A DNA stretch of 64,000 nucleotides. Origin: Granulicella sp. dw_53 (GTDB lineage Bacteria; Acidobacteriota; Terriglobia; Terriglobales; Acidobacteriaceae). The translations under genes and the position numbers were made by a program. This document shows positions 33,990 to 43,963 of the stretch, piece after piece (positions within the stretch are counted from its first letter, which is position 1; each line of letters starts with the position of its first letter). Location: assembly GCF_018449545.1 (NCBI RefSeq), contig NZ_JAAVUR010000004.1:334570-398569 (forward strand). The letters are read 5' to 3'. The notes below the pieces were generated by a model. That model searched no databases, was not told where the DNA came from, and saw nothing but the letters and a program-made list of their open reading frames with translations.

Positions 33990-36900
33990 ATGCAGTTAGG
34001 GCCTGTACCACTCGTGTCTTCCGACATCCGCAGCAACCCCCTTAACCATCTCCCGAACCCTGTTCTCCGAACGGGTTGGAGCTTGAACAAGTTACGAAGA
34101 CACCTCACGCGCCTCATCGGCGCCACCTGCGCCGTAGGTCTCCTCGCCGGCACAGCCGGAGCCCAGGTCTTCCACTTCCCCGAACTCCTCGCCGGCACCC
34201 CGTCTTCGACACAACTGGTCACGGTAACCGTAACGGTACCGGGCGCCACGATCGGTTCAATTCAGGTGCTGACTCAAGGCTCCGTAAGCACTGACTTCAC
34301 GGACGTCGGCGGAGGCTCATGTGCGCTCAGTCAGGTACTCCTCGGGACCCCGACCTGCACTGTGAACGTAAAGCTTCAGCCGACATACCCAGGCTTCCAT
34401 ACCGGCGCCGTCGTCCTGCTGGATAGTGCTGGCAACCGTATCGGCGTCGGTTATATGGATGGCCTCAGCCACGCTCCTCTGGGATTGATCATCCCTGGCA
34501 TCATCAACTCCGTCGCCGGCAATGGACAATGGACCTATGTAGCAGATGGCGTTGCCGCTACGGATGCTCCCATCTTCCTGCCCATGGGCGTCGCTATCGA
34601 CGGCGCAGGCAACCTTTTCCTCTCCGATTCGAGCAATAATCGCGTCCGCCGCATCGACGCTCCTACGCAAACCATCTCCACCTTCGCAGGAAACGGTTCA
34701 CCGGGCTTCTCCGGCGACACCGGCCCGGCAACGAGTGCAATGGTGAGCAATCCTTCTGCTCTCGTCATCGACGGTGCGGGGAACCTCTACTTTGCCGACA
34801 CCACTAACAACGTCATCCGCATGGTGGACGCGGTCACACACAATATCTCTACTATCGCCGGTATCGGCACGCAGACCGGGTACTCCGGCGACGGTGCGCT
34901 CGCCACGGCTGCGCTCTTGAACCAGCCCTCAGGGCTCGCCCTGGACTCCGCCCGCAATCTCTATATCGCGGACAAGGGCAACGACGTCATCCGTAAATTA
35001 GTGCTCTCCACCGGCATCATCTCCACCGTCGCCGGAACAGGCGTAGCCGGCTACACCGGAGACGGCGGACAGGGTACCTCCGCAACCCTCCAGACTCCCT
35101 GGGGACTCAGCGTCACCCCCGATGGCACCCTCTACATCGCGGATCTCGATAACAACGTCATCCGCATGCTCGCTCCATCCGGCATCATCACGACGGTCGT
35201 TGGTACTGGAACCCAAGGCTTCTCCGGAGACGGGTCGAGCGCGCAATCCGCAACTCTCTACAATCCTGCCAGCGTTACGGTCGACGTCGCCGGCAATATC
35301 TATATCGGCGACGCTGGAAACGGCCGCATACGCAAGGTCAACAGTGTAACGAAGGTCATCAGCACCATCGCAGGAACCGCCGGAGAGGCCGCCATACAAG
35401 ACGGGATCAACTCCGACGCCGCAGGGCTCTACGGTCCCTATGCGCTGCAGCTCGACGGCCCTGGCAACCTTTACATCGCGGACATGTTCCACAACCGCAT
35501 CCGCAAGATCAGCAGCAACCTCGCAACCCTGGCCTTCCCGACCATGCGAGTCGGACGAACCTCAGCCCCCTTGCCGGAGTCCTTAGAGAACGACGGCAAC
35601 GCCGTCATGACTCTGCTGGAGCTCGACCTGGTCAATGCGGCGACAGATACAGCGACAACAAGTTGCCAGGCCAACCAGCTACTTCCCACAACCGTCGCTT
35701 GCAGCATCGGCGTGGAGTTCGCGCCAACCGTCACAGGCACTCCTGCCAGCGGAACCCTCACGGTCAAGACTGATGCGACCAATTCACCCGGCGTAGTGAG
35801 ACTCTCAGGCATCGTCCTCGACGTCGATCCCACCACCGTAACCGTGACCTCCAGCCTTAACCCCTCCGGCGTCGGCCAGGCTGTCACCTTCACCGCGCAT
35901 ATCACGACGACCGGAACCGCGGCAGTCACTGGCACAGTCCAGTTCTTCGATGGACCTACCGCGATTAGCGCCGTCCTTCCCGTGGATGTCAGTGCAAGCG
36001 CCACCGTCACCACATCGGCTCTTACACGCGGAACCCACCCCATAACGGCGGTCTATAGCGGCGACGCCTCCAACGCCAATAGCACGTCCGACAAACTCAA
36101 TCAGCTCGTTAAGCAGATCACCACCTTGGTCCTGGTGTCGACTCCGAACCCCTCGATCGTGTCGCAAAGCGTAACCTTTACCGCGACCCTCGGCGGCTTC
36201 CTCGGCACCCCCACTGGTACGGTCAGATTCTTTGAAGGAGCGACGACCCTTGGCGCTGTTGCTCTCAGCAACACCGGCACAGCCGTCATGAATCTTACGA
36301 CCTTATCCCCTGGGGATCACATCATCTTTGCGGTCTATGCTTCCAGCGATACGAACAACCTGGACAGCACATCCAACACGACCACTCAGCACGTATCGCA
36401 GGCCGCCACCGCGACGACCCTCACCACGAGCGCTGCTACCGTCACCGTCAACACGACCGTCACCTTCACTTCGACCGTCACCAGCAACGGCGGCCCAATC
36501 CCCACCGGCTCCGTCAACTTCTACGACAACGGAACGACGTTAATCGGCAGCGGCGTCCTGACCGCAGGCGCAGGCATGGCCACCGCCTCCTTCTCAACCG
36601 GCTCGCTCGCTCCCGCTCCAGCAACACACTCGATCACCGCCGTCTTCCCGGGGGATACCTCTAACATCACCAGCACCTCGGCACCAGTCATCGAGACCAT
36701 ACAACAGGTCGTAACCACCACAACCATCGCATCCAGCGCGAATCCCTCAAACGCCGGAGCGCCCCTGACCCTCACCTCGACCGTCACTGGTGGAACCGGG
36801 TCCTCTATCGCTGGAGCAATCACCGGCTCCGTCACCTTTATGGAAGGCGGCGTCACCCTCGGCACCGGAACAGTGTCGGGGACCGGAGTAGCTACCATAA

Positions 36901-39530
36901 GCATCAGCACGCTCACCGTCGGCGACCACAATCTACACGCCGTCTACAGCGGCAACACCAACTACGCAACCAGCTCCTCCACTCCTCCGCTTGATCAACA
37001 CATTCAGCAGTCCACCACCACCACGGCCGTGACTTCGAACACGAATCCTGTGATCGCGGGCAAGCAAGTTACATTCACTGCCACCGTCTCGACTGTCGGC
37101 GGCACTCCGACCGGCACAGTTAGTTTCAAAGATGCAGGCGTAATCATTGGAACGACCACACTCAATGCGGGCGGAGTCGCTATCTTCCCCACCTCAACCC
37201 TGTCAGTCGGAACCCACTCCATCTCCGCGACCTATAACCACGACGACAACAACGTAGCAAGCGACTCACCGGCCATCAACCAGACCGTCGTGATCGCCAC
37301 CACTGCCCTCCAGTTCGGCACCTCGGTCAACCCAGCCATCGCCGGAGCCAACGTAACACTCACCGCAACCTTGAGTGGCAACGGCGGCCAGGCTACCGGA
37401 CTCATTCACTTCCTGGATGGAGGTACGGAGATTGGAAACGCAGCCATCAACGGTGCAGCCCCAGTCTCCATCACACGCTCCAACCTCACAGTCGGCCAGC
37501 ACACCTTGACCGCCTTCTACGGTGGCGACGCGAACGACTCCCCCATCACATCAGTCCCCATCGTCGAAAGCATCCAACTCGCCACGACCACCACCAGCCT
37601 CGCCTCCAGCCTGAGTCCTAGCTCCCTGGGCCAGTCCATCACCTTCACCGCCAACGTCCGTACCAACAGCCCTAGCCTCGCGCCTACCGGCACCATCACC
37701 TTCCAGGATGGTGGCGCAACCCTGGCGACCGTCCCCGTCAGCTCCAACGGCTCCGCAGCCTTCTCCACCTCCACGCTCGTCCTGGGCAACCACACCATCG
37801 TCGCCGTCTACTCCGGGGACGCCAACCAAGCCACCAGTTCCTCGCCCGCCTTCACCCAACAGGTCCTGCAAGCCACAGCTATCTCCATCACTAGCAGCGT
37901 CAATCCCTCCATCGCTGGCAAGATCGTCACCTTCACCGCCGTCCTTCCAGGAGCGACCGGAGTAGTCCCAACCGGAACCGTAACCTTTAGGGACGGAGGA
38001 ACCGTCCTCGGCAGCAGCACCATCAGCGGCGGATCAGCCTCCTTCAGCATCTCCACCCTCACCCTCGGCGCACATAACATCACCGCGGCCTACGGCGGAG
38101 ACACCAACTTCCAGGCCATCACCTCCGCGGCCCTCACCCAGACCATCCGTATCGCCGACACCAACCTCGTCCTCACCTCCAGCGCTAATCCCGCCATCTC
38201 CGGCGCGGCCATCGCCTTTACCGCAACCATCACCGGAACCGGCGGAGCCATCACCGGCACCATCACCTACCTCGATGGAACCGCCACCATCGGCCGCGCG
38301 ACCTTGAACGGCAACGGAGTCGCGGTCTTCTCCATCAGCACACTCAGCCCTGGAATCCACTCCATCAGCGCCCTCTACTCCGGCGACGCCAACAACTCCC
38401 CCAACAGCTCCGGCGTCCTTCAGCAGCAAGTCCAGCAAGTCACGCGCACCACCTTGGCCTCCAACGCGAATCCCTCCCTCACGCTTGATCCCATCACGCT
38501 GACCAGCACAGTCGTCAACGGCGGAACGCAGCCCGCCACCGGCTTAGTCACCTTCACTGAAGGCTCCCTGGTGCTCGGTGCCGTCGCCCTCAACGGCAAC
38601 GGCGTCGCGACCCTCACCCTTCCATCCCTCGCGGCTGGAGCCCACTCGATCATTGCAACCTACGCGGGCGACGTTCCCGATCTCCCCAGCGCCTCAGCCA
38701 CCCTCGTCCAGACCGTCCAGCTTCGCGCCACCACCACCACTCTCACCGCCGTCTCCACCTCGCTCACCGACGGTCAGCAACTCACCCTGATCTCTGCCGT
38801 TCGCTGGACCGGCCCCGTCACTCCGACCGGCATCGTCACCTTCACCTACGGCGGCACCCTCATCGGAACCAGCGTCGTCGACAAGACCGGCGTGGCGACC
38901 CTCACGATCTTGCTCAACCTCAGCAAGTCCAACGTAGTCGCTACCTACAGCGGCGATCCCGTCTACTCGACCTCTTCCTCGGTCCCCACCCCCATCGCCC
39001 CCGGCCCGGCCACGCAGTTCTCGCTGGATATGAGCAAATACGCCGTATCCCTCAAGAGCAAGGAGCACACCACCATCGATCTCACCCTGACCTCGGTCAA
39101 CGGCTATAACGATACGATGTCGCTCGGCTGCCTCGGACTTCCCTTCGCCGCCACCTGCACCTTCAGCACCGACCAGGCGAAGCTCGCCGCCAACGGCAAG
39201 CAGACCGTTCACCTGGTCATCGACACCGGCTCACCCCTGACCGCCGGAAGCACGGCCCGCAACGAGACCAAACCCTCCACCACGGCCCTCGCCTTCCTGC
39301 CCTTGGGTGCTCTGCTCGGGCTTCTCGTCTTCCGCTCACGGCGTCGCGTCTCGCTCGGCGGACTGCTCATGGTACTCTGCTTCCTCGGCCTGTCTCTCGG
39401 ACTCTCCGGCTGCGGCGGTCTCAACATCAACGGCACCCCTCCAGGCGCCTATAGCTTCAAGGTAACCGCATCCGGAATGGGCACTGGGATCACCCAATCG
39501 AAGGACATTGCGCTAACGGTGACCCAGTAA
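33990..39530 (+). CDS. Giant NHL-repeat/Ig-like-repeat surface protein
   Basis: An 1846-residue exported protein. A basic segment and hydrophobic stretch at about residues 33-59 (ending AGTAGAQ) is the signal peptide, preceded by an unusual 30-residue extension. Residues about 165-515 hold six NHL-like repeats of the form GNLYIADxxNNVIRM followed by TIAGxGxxGFSGD, expected to form a beta-propeller. A short linker domain follows, then about eleven Ig-like units of roughly 95 residues (residues about 610-1680), each with TxTxSxNPSxxGxxVTFTAxV, GTVxFxDGGxxLG and AVYSGDxN landmarks (Big_3_5 type). The C-terminal part has two hydrophobic segments. It probably stands on the cell surface as adhesin or matrix protein. 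The stop overlaps the next start by one base (TAATG). Confidence 0.85.
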   Translation: MQLGPVPLVSSDIRSNPLNHLPNPVLRTGWSLNKLRRHLTRLIGATCAVGLLAGTAGAQVFHFPELLAGTPSSTQLVTVTVTVPGATIGSIQVLTQGSVSTDFTDVGGGSCALSQVLLGTPTCTVNVKLQPTYPGFHTGAVVLLDSAGNRIGVGYMDGLSHAPLGLIIPGIINSVAGNGQWTYVADGVAATDAPIFLPMGVAIDGAGNLFLSDSSNNRVRRIDAPTQTISTFAGNGSPGFSGDTGPATSAMVSNPSALVIDGAGNLYFADTTNNVIRMVDAVTHNISTIAGIGTQTGYSGDGALATAALLNQPSGLALDSARNLYIADKGNDVIRKLVLSTGIISTVAGTGVAGYTGDGGQGTSATLQTPWGLSVTPDGTLYIADLDNNVIRMLAPSGIITTVVGTGTQGFSGDGSSAQSATLYNPASVTVDVAGNIYIGDAGNGRIRKVNSVTKVISTIAGTAGEAAIQDGINSDAAGLYGPYALQLDGPGNLYIADMFHNRIRKISSNLATLAFPTMRVGRTSAPLPESLENDGNAVMTLLELDLVNAATDTATTSCQANQLLPTTVACSIGVEFAPTVTGTPASGTLTVKTDATNSPGVVRLSGIVLDVDPTTVTVTSSLNPSGVGQAVTFTAHITTTGTAAVTGTVQFFDGPTAISAVLPVDVSASATVTTSALTRGTHPITAVYSGDASNANSTSDKLNQLVKQITTLVLVSTPNPSIVSQSVTFTATLGGFLGTPTGTVRFFEGATTLGAVALSNTGTAVMNLTTLSPGDHIIFAVYASSDTNNLDSTSNTTTQHVSQAATATTLTTSAATVTVNTTVTFTSTVTSNGGPIPTGSVNFYDNGTTLIGSGVLTAGAGMATASFSTGSLAPAPATHSITAVFPGDTSNITSTSAPVIETIQQVVTTTTIASSANPSNAGAPLTLTSTVTGGTGSSIAGAITGSVTFMEGGVTLGTGTVSGTGVATISISTLTVGDHNLHAVYSGNTNYATSSSTPPLDQHIQQSTTTTAVTSNTNPVIAGKQVTFTATVSTVGGTPTGTVSFKDAGVIIGTTTLNAGGVAIFPTSTLSVGTHSISATYNHDDNNVASDSPAINQTVVIATTALQFGTSVNPAIAGANVTLTATLSGNGGQATGLIHFLDGGTEIGNAAINGAAPVSITRSNLTVGQHTLTAFYGGDANDSPITSVPIVESIQLATTTTSLASSLSPSSLGQSITFTANVRTNSPSLAPTGTITFQDGGATLATVPVSSNGSAAFSTSTLVLGNHTIVAVYSGDANQATSSSPAFTQQVLQATAISITSSVNPSIAGKIVTFTAVLPGATGVVPTGTVTFRDGGTVLGSSTISGGSASFSISTLTLGAHNITAAYGGDTNFQAITSAALTQTIRIADTNLVLTSSANPAISGAAIAFTATITGTGGAITGTITYLDGTATIGRATLNGNGVAVFSISTLSPGIHSISALYSGDANNSPNSSGVLQQQVQQVTRTTLASNANPSLTLDPITLTSTVVNGGTQPATGLVTFTEGSLVLGAVALNGNGVATLTLPSLAAGAHSIIATYAGDVPDLPSASATLVQTVQLRATTTTLTAVSTSLTDGQQLTLISAVRWTGPVTPTGIVTFTYGGTLIGTSVVDKTGVATLTILLNLSKSNVVATYSGDPVYSTSSSVPTPIAPGPATQFSLDMSKYAVSLKSKEHTTIDLTLTSVNGYNDTMSLGCLGLPFAATCTFSTDQAKLAANGKQTVHLVIDTGSPLTAGSTARNETKPSTTALAFLPLGALLGLLVFRSRRRVSLGGLLMVLCFLGLSLGLSGCGGLNINGTPPGAYSFKVTASGMGTGITQSKDIALTVTQ

Positions 39531-40096
39531 TGAGGAGCAGCTTCATCTCACGGCAGAACCGCATCTTGCAACTCGTCACACTGCTTGCGCTCCTGGCCAC
39601 GGCCATGAACCGCAACGCGTGGGCGCAAGCGGTACCCACCGCCACCGGCCCCGGCCCCTACGTCGCCTTGGGCGTAACCGGAGCCCTCTTCAAGTCCAAC
39701 TACGGAGACCGGACCGTCGGAGGCTTCGGAGCCTACCTCGACCTCAACCCCCACCGCGACTACGGCGTCGAGATCGAAGGCCAGACCCTCCGTTACAACC
39801 AGGAGGCTGGCAGCCGCCTCGACACCCTCCTCGTAGGCCCTCGCATCTCGCACGGCACCAACGGCTTCGTCCCCTACGTAAAGTTCCTGGTCGGCACAGG
39901 CCGCTGGACCGCACCCTACGGCTTCGGAGTAGGCAACTACCTGGTCCTCGCCCCCGGCGCCGGCGTAGACTTCTCCCTCAACCGCAAGATCAGAGTCCGC
40001 GTCCTCCAGGTCGAATACCAAAGCTGGCGCGACTTCACCTTCGGCAACCTTCACCCCTACGGAATCAGCAGCGGCATCAGCATCCAGATCTTTTAG
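39530..40096 (+). CDS. Outer-membrane beta-barrel-like protein
   Basis: A 188-residue exported protein with a signal peptide ending NAWAQA (about residue 34). The mature part has alternating aromatic/glycine strands of an 8-stranded OmpA/OmpW-like barrel: YVALGVTGALFKSNYGDRTVGGFGAYLDLN, YGVEIEGQTLRYN, PYVKFLVGTGRW, VRVLQVEYQSW. It ends in QIF, a terminal Phe as found in barrel proteins. It overlaps the giant repeat protein gene by one base, which points to a joint function, perhaps anchoring it. Confidence 0.75.
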   Translation: MRSSFISRQNRILQLVTLLALLATAMNRNAWAQAVPTATGPGPYVALGVTGALFKSNYGDRTVGGFGAYLDLNPHRDYGVEIEGQTLRYNQEAGSRLDTLLVGPRISHGTNGFVPYVKFLVGTGRWTAPYGFGVGNYLVLAPGAGVDFSLNRKIRVRVLQVEYQSWRDFTFGNLHPYGISSGISIQIF

Positions 40097-40528
40097 GAGA
40101 CCGGCGGGTGCAATTGCCTCAGCCAGCACAAACGCCCGGGTGCCCCATCCTTCGCGCCTTTGTCTCTCGCGAAGGGTGGGAAGTAAACCTCTCCTGAGCC
40201 CTACTGCGTTATCCTTCCCTTCCTAACCGAAAGCAAACACACGCTCAACCCAAACAAACAAAACAAATAAACCCCACACCCCACCCACTTCCCTCACAAA
40301 TCTTCATGGACACCCAGCCCGCTTTGCATTATCCTGAAGTGAAGCAGAGTCAGTCGACTCGGTAAAGTCTAGCGGTGGTCTGTAGTTTTCGGACACGGTT
40401 AGAGGGTTTGGCGGTTCGAATCCGCTTACACCTGCCTCTTCACCGACCTGGCGCTTCCCACCCTACACGGTGATTGAAGTCCCGGCAGTCTGGAAGTTTC
40501 TGCGATAAAAGATTGGAGCAACACTGTC
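40097..40528. other. Region before rpmB
   Basis: About 430 bases. The first part (40190-40310) is low-complexity AC-rich. The tRNA-like remnant at 40372-40436 is described separately. Between 40437 and 40528 lies the upstream region of rpmB with GGAGCAAC before ATG 40529. No protein gene was recognised. Confidence 0.5.
40372..40436 (+). pseudogene. tRNA-like remnant lacking an anticodon arm
   Basis: The 3' half looks like a tRNA: T-arm GGCGG-TTCGAAT-CCGCT at 40410-40426, followed by TACACCT, G and CCT where CCA would stand. The 5' half GTAGTTTTCGGACACGGTTAGAG resembles a D-arm (compare GTAGCTCAGTTGGTTAGAG). Nothing between them folds as an anticodon arm, and the acceptor has no fully matching 5' strand. 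I take it as a decayed tRNA or the end of a past integration event. A real but unusual RNA cannot be excluded. Confidence 0.4.
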
Positions 40529-40717
40529 ATGGCACAAAAATGTGATCTCTGCGGCAAGGGTCCGCAGTTCGGCAACAACATCTCCCACGCCCACAACACC
40601 ACCCGCCGTCGCTGGAACGTAAACCTGCAGCCGGTGAAGGCCAAGGTGAACGGCGCCAGCCAGCGCATGCGCGTCTGCACGAGCTGCATCAAGACCGGCA
40701 AGATCGTCAAAGGCTAA
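40529..40717 (+). CDS. rpmB: 50S ribosomal protein L28
   Basis: A 62-residue ribosomal protein. It begins MAQKCDLCGKGPQFGNNISHAHNTTRRRW, the L28 signature, and ends VCTSCIKTGKIVKG. The CxxC pairs at residues 5-8 and near 50 make it a zinc-binding form. It is a single gene followed by a strong terminator; no rpmG next to it. Confidence 0.95.
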   Translation: MAQKCDLCGKGPQFGNNISHAHNTTRRRWNVNLQPVKAKVNGASQRMRVCTSCIKTGKIVKG

Positions 40718-40743
40718 GCTCCACCCGACTCCTTAAACAAATC

Positions 40744-40785
40744 GCCCCAGCCGCGCATCTGGCGTCTGGGGCTTTTGCTGTTTTT
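40744..40785 (+). terminator. Rho-independent terminator of rpmB
   Basis: Stem GCCCCAG (40744-40750) and CTGGGGC (40766-40772) with a 15-base loop, followed by TTTTGCTGTTTTT. Confidence 0.8.
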
Positions 40786-40793
40786 CTGCGCGC

Positions 40794-41204
40794 CTACGAC
40801 TTCGAAAAACCCAACGAAGCGCTATTGATGCAGTAACGCAGGCCGGTTGGCTTAGGACCATCCGGAAAGACATGCCCGAGGTGTGCTCCGCACGTAGCGC
40901 AGGTCACCTCGACGCGCCGCATCCCGCCAGAGTTATCCTCATGGGCCTGGATGGCCTCCTGAGACACCGGCAGCCAGAAGCTCGGCCAGCCGCTGCCCGA
41001 CTCGTACTTCTTATCCGAGGTGAACAGCGGAGCGTTACAGGCCGCGCAGTGGTAGATACCGTCGTCGTGGTTATTAACCAGGGCGCCGGTAAAGGCGCGC
41101 TCCGTTCCCTTCTCGCGCATGATACGAAACTGCTCGGGGGTCAGAAGCTCACGCCACTCGGCCTCCGTCTTTTGGACCTTGGGGGTACTGGATATATCCG
41201 CCAT
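40794..41204 (-). CDS. msrB: Peptide-methionine (R)-S-oxide reductase
   Basis: A 136-residue enzyme that reduces methionine R-sulfoxide in proteins. Zinc ligands are CAAC (about residues 53-56) and CATC (about 101-104). The catalytic region is [13 protein letters not shown], with the resolving/active Cys in RYCINS. No signal peptide, so cytoplasmic. It is convergent with rpmB and shares the gap that holds its terminator. Confidence 0.93.
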   Translation of the reverse strand: MADISSTPKVQKTEAEWRELLTPEQFRIMREKGTERAFTGALVNNHDDGIYHCAACNAPLFTSDKKYESGSGWPSFWLPVSQEAIQAHEDNSGGMRRVEVTCATCGAHLGHVFPDGPKPTGLRYCINSASLGFSKS

Positions 41205-41277
41205 TTGATTTAGAAATCCTCCATCGATTAGATGCGCCGGTACGTGCTCCGGCTCTTGCCTTCCCCCCGCGTACGGG

Positions 41278-41688
41278 CTAGGTCGAGGAGCCTCCGCTCG
41301 CGATCACCTCGATCTCCACCAGCGCATCCTTCGGAAGCCCAGCCACCGCAACGGTAGACCGGGACGGTGCAACCACACCCTCCGGAGCCAGGTACTTGGC
41401 ATAGATCTCGTTCATCGCGGCGAAGTCTGACATGTGCTTGAGGAAGACCGTCGTCTTGACCACATGCGCCATATCGAGCCCAGCGCCGGCAAGAACCGCC
41501 TTCACATTTTCGAGAACTTGGACAGTCTGCTCCGCAATGCCGCCAGCGACGAGCTGGCCAGTCGCCGGGTTCAGAGCCACCTGGCCGGAGGCATACAACA
41601 TATCGCCCACGCGCACAGCCTGGGAGTAGGGGCCGATAGCGGCGGGAGCTTCCTTGGTAGAGATAGCGGTCTTAGCTTGGGCAGTCAT
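41278..41688 (-). CDS. RidA family imine/enamine deaminase
   Basis: From ATG 41688 the protein is 136 residues, near the family norm; an upstream ATG at 41742 would add 18 unlikely residues. Family motifs are [28 protein letters not shown] (about 13-40), [41 protein letters not shown] and [21 protein letters not shown], with the Arg of the active site in RSTV. It detoxifies reactive enamine products of PLP enzymes. Confidence 0.92.
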   Translation of the reverse strand: MTAQAKTAISTKEAPAAIGPYSQAVRVGDMLYASGQVALNPATGQLVAGGIAEQTVQVLENVKAVLAGAGLDMAHVVKTTVFLKHMSDFAAMNEIYAKYLAPEGVVAPSRSTVAVAGLPKDALVEIEVIASGGSST

Positions 41689-41773
41689 GGAGTGATTGTC
41701 TCCGCTGGCAGTTCGTTTCGCAACCCGGCCCCGGAACCCCACTGCAAGCTCAAGCCGAGCCCAGCCCGCAACT

Positions 41774-43615
41774 CTACATCGTCAGAACCTCGTGCGCCGT
41801 CTCGATCCGGTTCCTTCCGCCTGCCTTAGCCCGGTAGAGCGCCTGGTCCGCCGCCCTGAAGAGCATCTCTGGCGCAGACTCCTGCTCCGGATAGTGCGTA
41901 GCGCAGCCGGCGCTCACAGTCACCCGCTCATGAGAATTACCGTCATGGGGCAGGTTCAGCCTCTCCACCGCCATGCGAATCTCCTCCGCAACCGTCCTGG
42001 CGCCTTGGCTATCGGTATTGGGAAGCACAACCACAAACTCCTCCCCTCCATAGCGTGCGACAAGATCCGAGGAGCGTTGAATCGCCGTGCTCGCACAATC
42101 CGCGATCTGCCGCAGGCAGGTGTCGCCCTGCAGATGACCGTAGCGGTCGTTATAGAGCTTGAAGCAATCCACATCCAGCACCACGATCGAAAGCGGAGTA
42201 CGCTCCCGAATGGCGCGGCCCCACTCCAGCTCCAGCGTCTCGTCTAGGCGGCGGCGGTTCGCGAGACCCGTAAGGACGTCGACGCTGGCCAGATTCTCCG
42301 CCAGATGAAACGCTTGGTGAAGCTCCTCCTCCGCGGCCTTGCGCGTCGCAATATCGCGCACCACGTTCACAAAGCCAAGCGGCTCCCTCGTAACCGAGTC
42401 ACGATAGAGGCGAAGGTTCGCCTCCATCCACAAGTAGGTCCCATCCTTGCGCCGGCAACGGTAGGAGAGCGAGTTCGAGACCTTCCCCGCGCGGCACTCT
42501 CGAATCAGCTCGTGAATCTTCGGAATATCCTCCGGATGCACGATCTGGTAGTACGGGTTCCCAACCAGCTCCTCCGGAAGCCACCCCAGCAGCTCAACGA
42601 CCGCAGGCGAAACATACCGCCGAATCCCGCTCATGTCGCTCAGGACGATGATGTCCCGCGACGCCTCCGCCAGAATTCGAAATCTCGTCTCGCTCTCCTG
42701 CAAGCTGACCTGCAGGCGCTGGCTCTCAGAGAGCATCACCTCCAGGATGTACAGCACCAGCAGGTTCAGTGCGAGGAAGAGCTGAAGCACCAGCGAACGT
42801 CCCGCATTCGTCCCGATCGGCGTAAGGTAGATCGGCCCCCGGCCATGCGCGGTCAGCAGCCCTGCAATCGCTGCAACCAGCAGCAGCCCTACCCCCGAGC
42901 CCACCAGTCGCAGCCGCATCCCTACGAACAGCAGACACGGAAGCACCAGGAAGAGCATCGGATACCGCATCTCCCAGAAGACGAACGCCGTGGTTGCGCC
43001 CAGCAACAGATACAGCGCAGCAATCTCCACCCACGAGCGGTCCGCGAAGGGCGACCGCCGCTGAAAGGAGAGGTAAAGCGGCGTGACCACCCCGATACCG
43101 AGCGCATCCGCGGTAAACCAATTCAGAAAGGTATGCATATTCGGCATCGCAAGATGCCCCTGCATATAAAACGACACCAGAAACGACGCGAGAGCTGGCG
43201 CGAGCAACACGCCGTACAGCATCAGATACCCCAGTTGCCTCCGCCGCGTCAGGTCCGGACAAGGGCTGATCACCCGGTACAACAGAACCGCCGCCACCAG
43301 CACCTCCAGCATGTTGCACACGCTGAAGTACCCCGAGATGAAGATCCTCTCCCCCAGGATCAGGTTCACGCAAAAATCGACCGCATACCCCAGAAAAAGA
43401 TAGAACGGCCACTGCCGTCGCGGAGAGCACAGCAGAATCCCCACCAGCAAGCCGTTGGATGGCCACAAAATCGTGACGCCCCCAGCATTCCAGCTATTGA
43501 TGTTGAGTACCGACGCCAGCGCCGACAACACCGCCAGAATCCCCGCAACCTCCAATGCGCGTCTGATCCCCGGCGTCCATCTCACCGCAGCTTCGGATTG
43601 AATATGTTCCGTCAT
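41774..43615 (-). CDS. Diguanylate cyclase (MASE1-PAS-GGDEF)
   Basis: A 613-residue membrane protein. Residues about 20-300 form eight to ten hydrophobic segments with a MASE1-like start (GGVTILWPSNGLLVGILL). A PAS/PAC module lies at about 315-435 (FRILAEASRDIIVLSD then DGTYLWMEANLRLYRD). The GGDEF domain covers about 450-605, with active site RYGGEEF and the inhibitory I-site RSSD five residues before it. It should make cyclic di-GMP in response to a signal sensed by MASE1 or PAS. No EAL domain. Single gene. Confidence 0.92.
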   Translation of the reverse strand: MTEHIQSEAAVRWTPGIRRALEVAGILAVLSALASVLNINSWNAGGVTILWPSNGLLVGILLCSPRRQWPFYLFLGYAVDFCVNLILGERIFISGYFSVCNMLEVLVAAVLLYRVISPCPDLTRRRQLGYLMLYGVLLAPALASFLVSFYMQGHLAMPNMHTFLNWFTADALGIGVVTPLYLSFQRRSPFADRSWVEIAALYLLLGATTAFVFWEMRYPMLFLVLPCLLFVGMRLRLVGSGVGLLLVAAIAGLLTAHGRGPIYLTPIGTNAGRSLVLQLFLALNLLVLYILEVMLSESQRLQVSLQESETRFRILAEASRDIIVLSDMSGIRRYVSPAVVELLGWLPEELVGNPYYQIVHPEDIPKIHELIRECRAGKVSNSLSYRCRRKDGTYLWMEANLRLYRDSVTREPLGFVNVVRDIATRKAAEEELHQAFHLAENLASVDVLTGLANRRRLDETLELEWGRAIRERTPLSIVVLDVDCFKLYNDRYGHLQGDTCLRQIADCASTAIQRSSDLVARYGGEEFVVVLPNTDSQGARTVAEEIRMAVERLNLPHDGNSHERVTVSAGCATHYPEQESAPEMLFRAADQALYRAKAGGRNRIETAHEVLTM

Positions 43616-43810
43616 GGTGAGTTGAATACAACGCGCCCCTCTACCGGCCCGCCCGATAGCTCAATTAGCTCAATCGACAAGAAACTCTTTAACGCCATAT
43701 GTAACATAAGTAACCAAGAACTGGTCGAAGCCCGATTCCATAACCGCCTAGCGAAAACCCAACTGTCCCCTGCACAGCAGAACGGGGCACCTAGAGTCTA
43801 AAGGACCACG

Positions 43811-43963
43811 ATGAATATCCATGAAAAGGAAGAGGATATTCCGGCCAATGCCGACCCGATCCGAAGTTACAGCCCAAAATCGGGAATCCTGAAACGGGCC
43901 ATAGCCCCGCACACGCCTGAAACCGCCACTATGCGCCCTACACGACAAAGCCGCAGCTCCTAA
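43811..43963 (+). CDS. Small open frame ending in a terminator loop
   Basis: A 50-residue frame with AAGGA five bases before ATG 43811. The product is charged and hydrophilic (MNIHEKEEDIPANADPIRSY at the start, RPTRQSRSS at the end) with no signal peptide. Its TAA stop lies exactly in the loop of the hairpin at 43944-43979. I do not recognise it, and it may be chance; the Shine-Dalgarno is the main support. Confidence 0.35.
   Translation: MNIHEKEEDIPANADPIRSYSPKSGILKRAIAPHTPETATMRPTRQSRSS

Noticed and set aside
34600..39000. Regular repeats in the giant gene as possible CRISPR or satellite DNA
   Set aside because: The repetition is at protein level (NHL and Ig units of about 95 codons) with divergent DNA.
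42305..43801. 498-codon plus-strand frame opposite the diguanylate cyclase
   Set aside because: No recognisable domain, extreme Arg/Gln/His content; shadow of the GGDEF gene.
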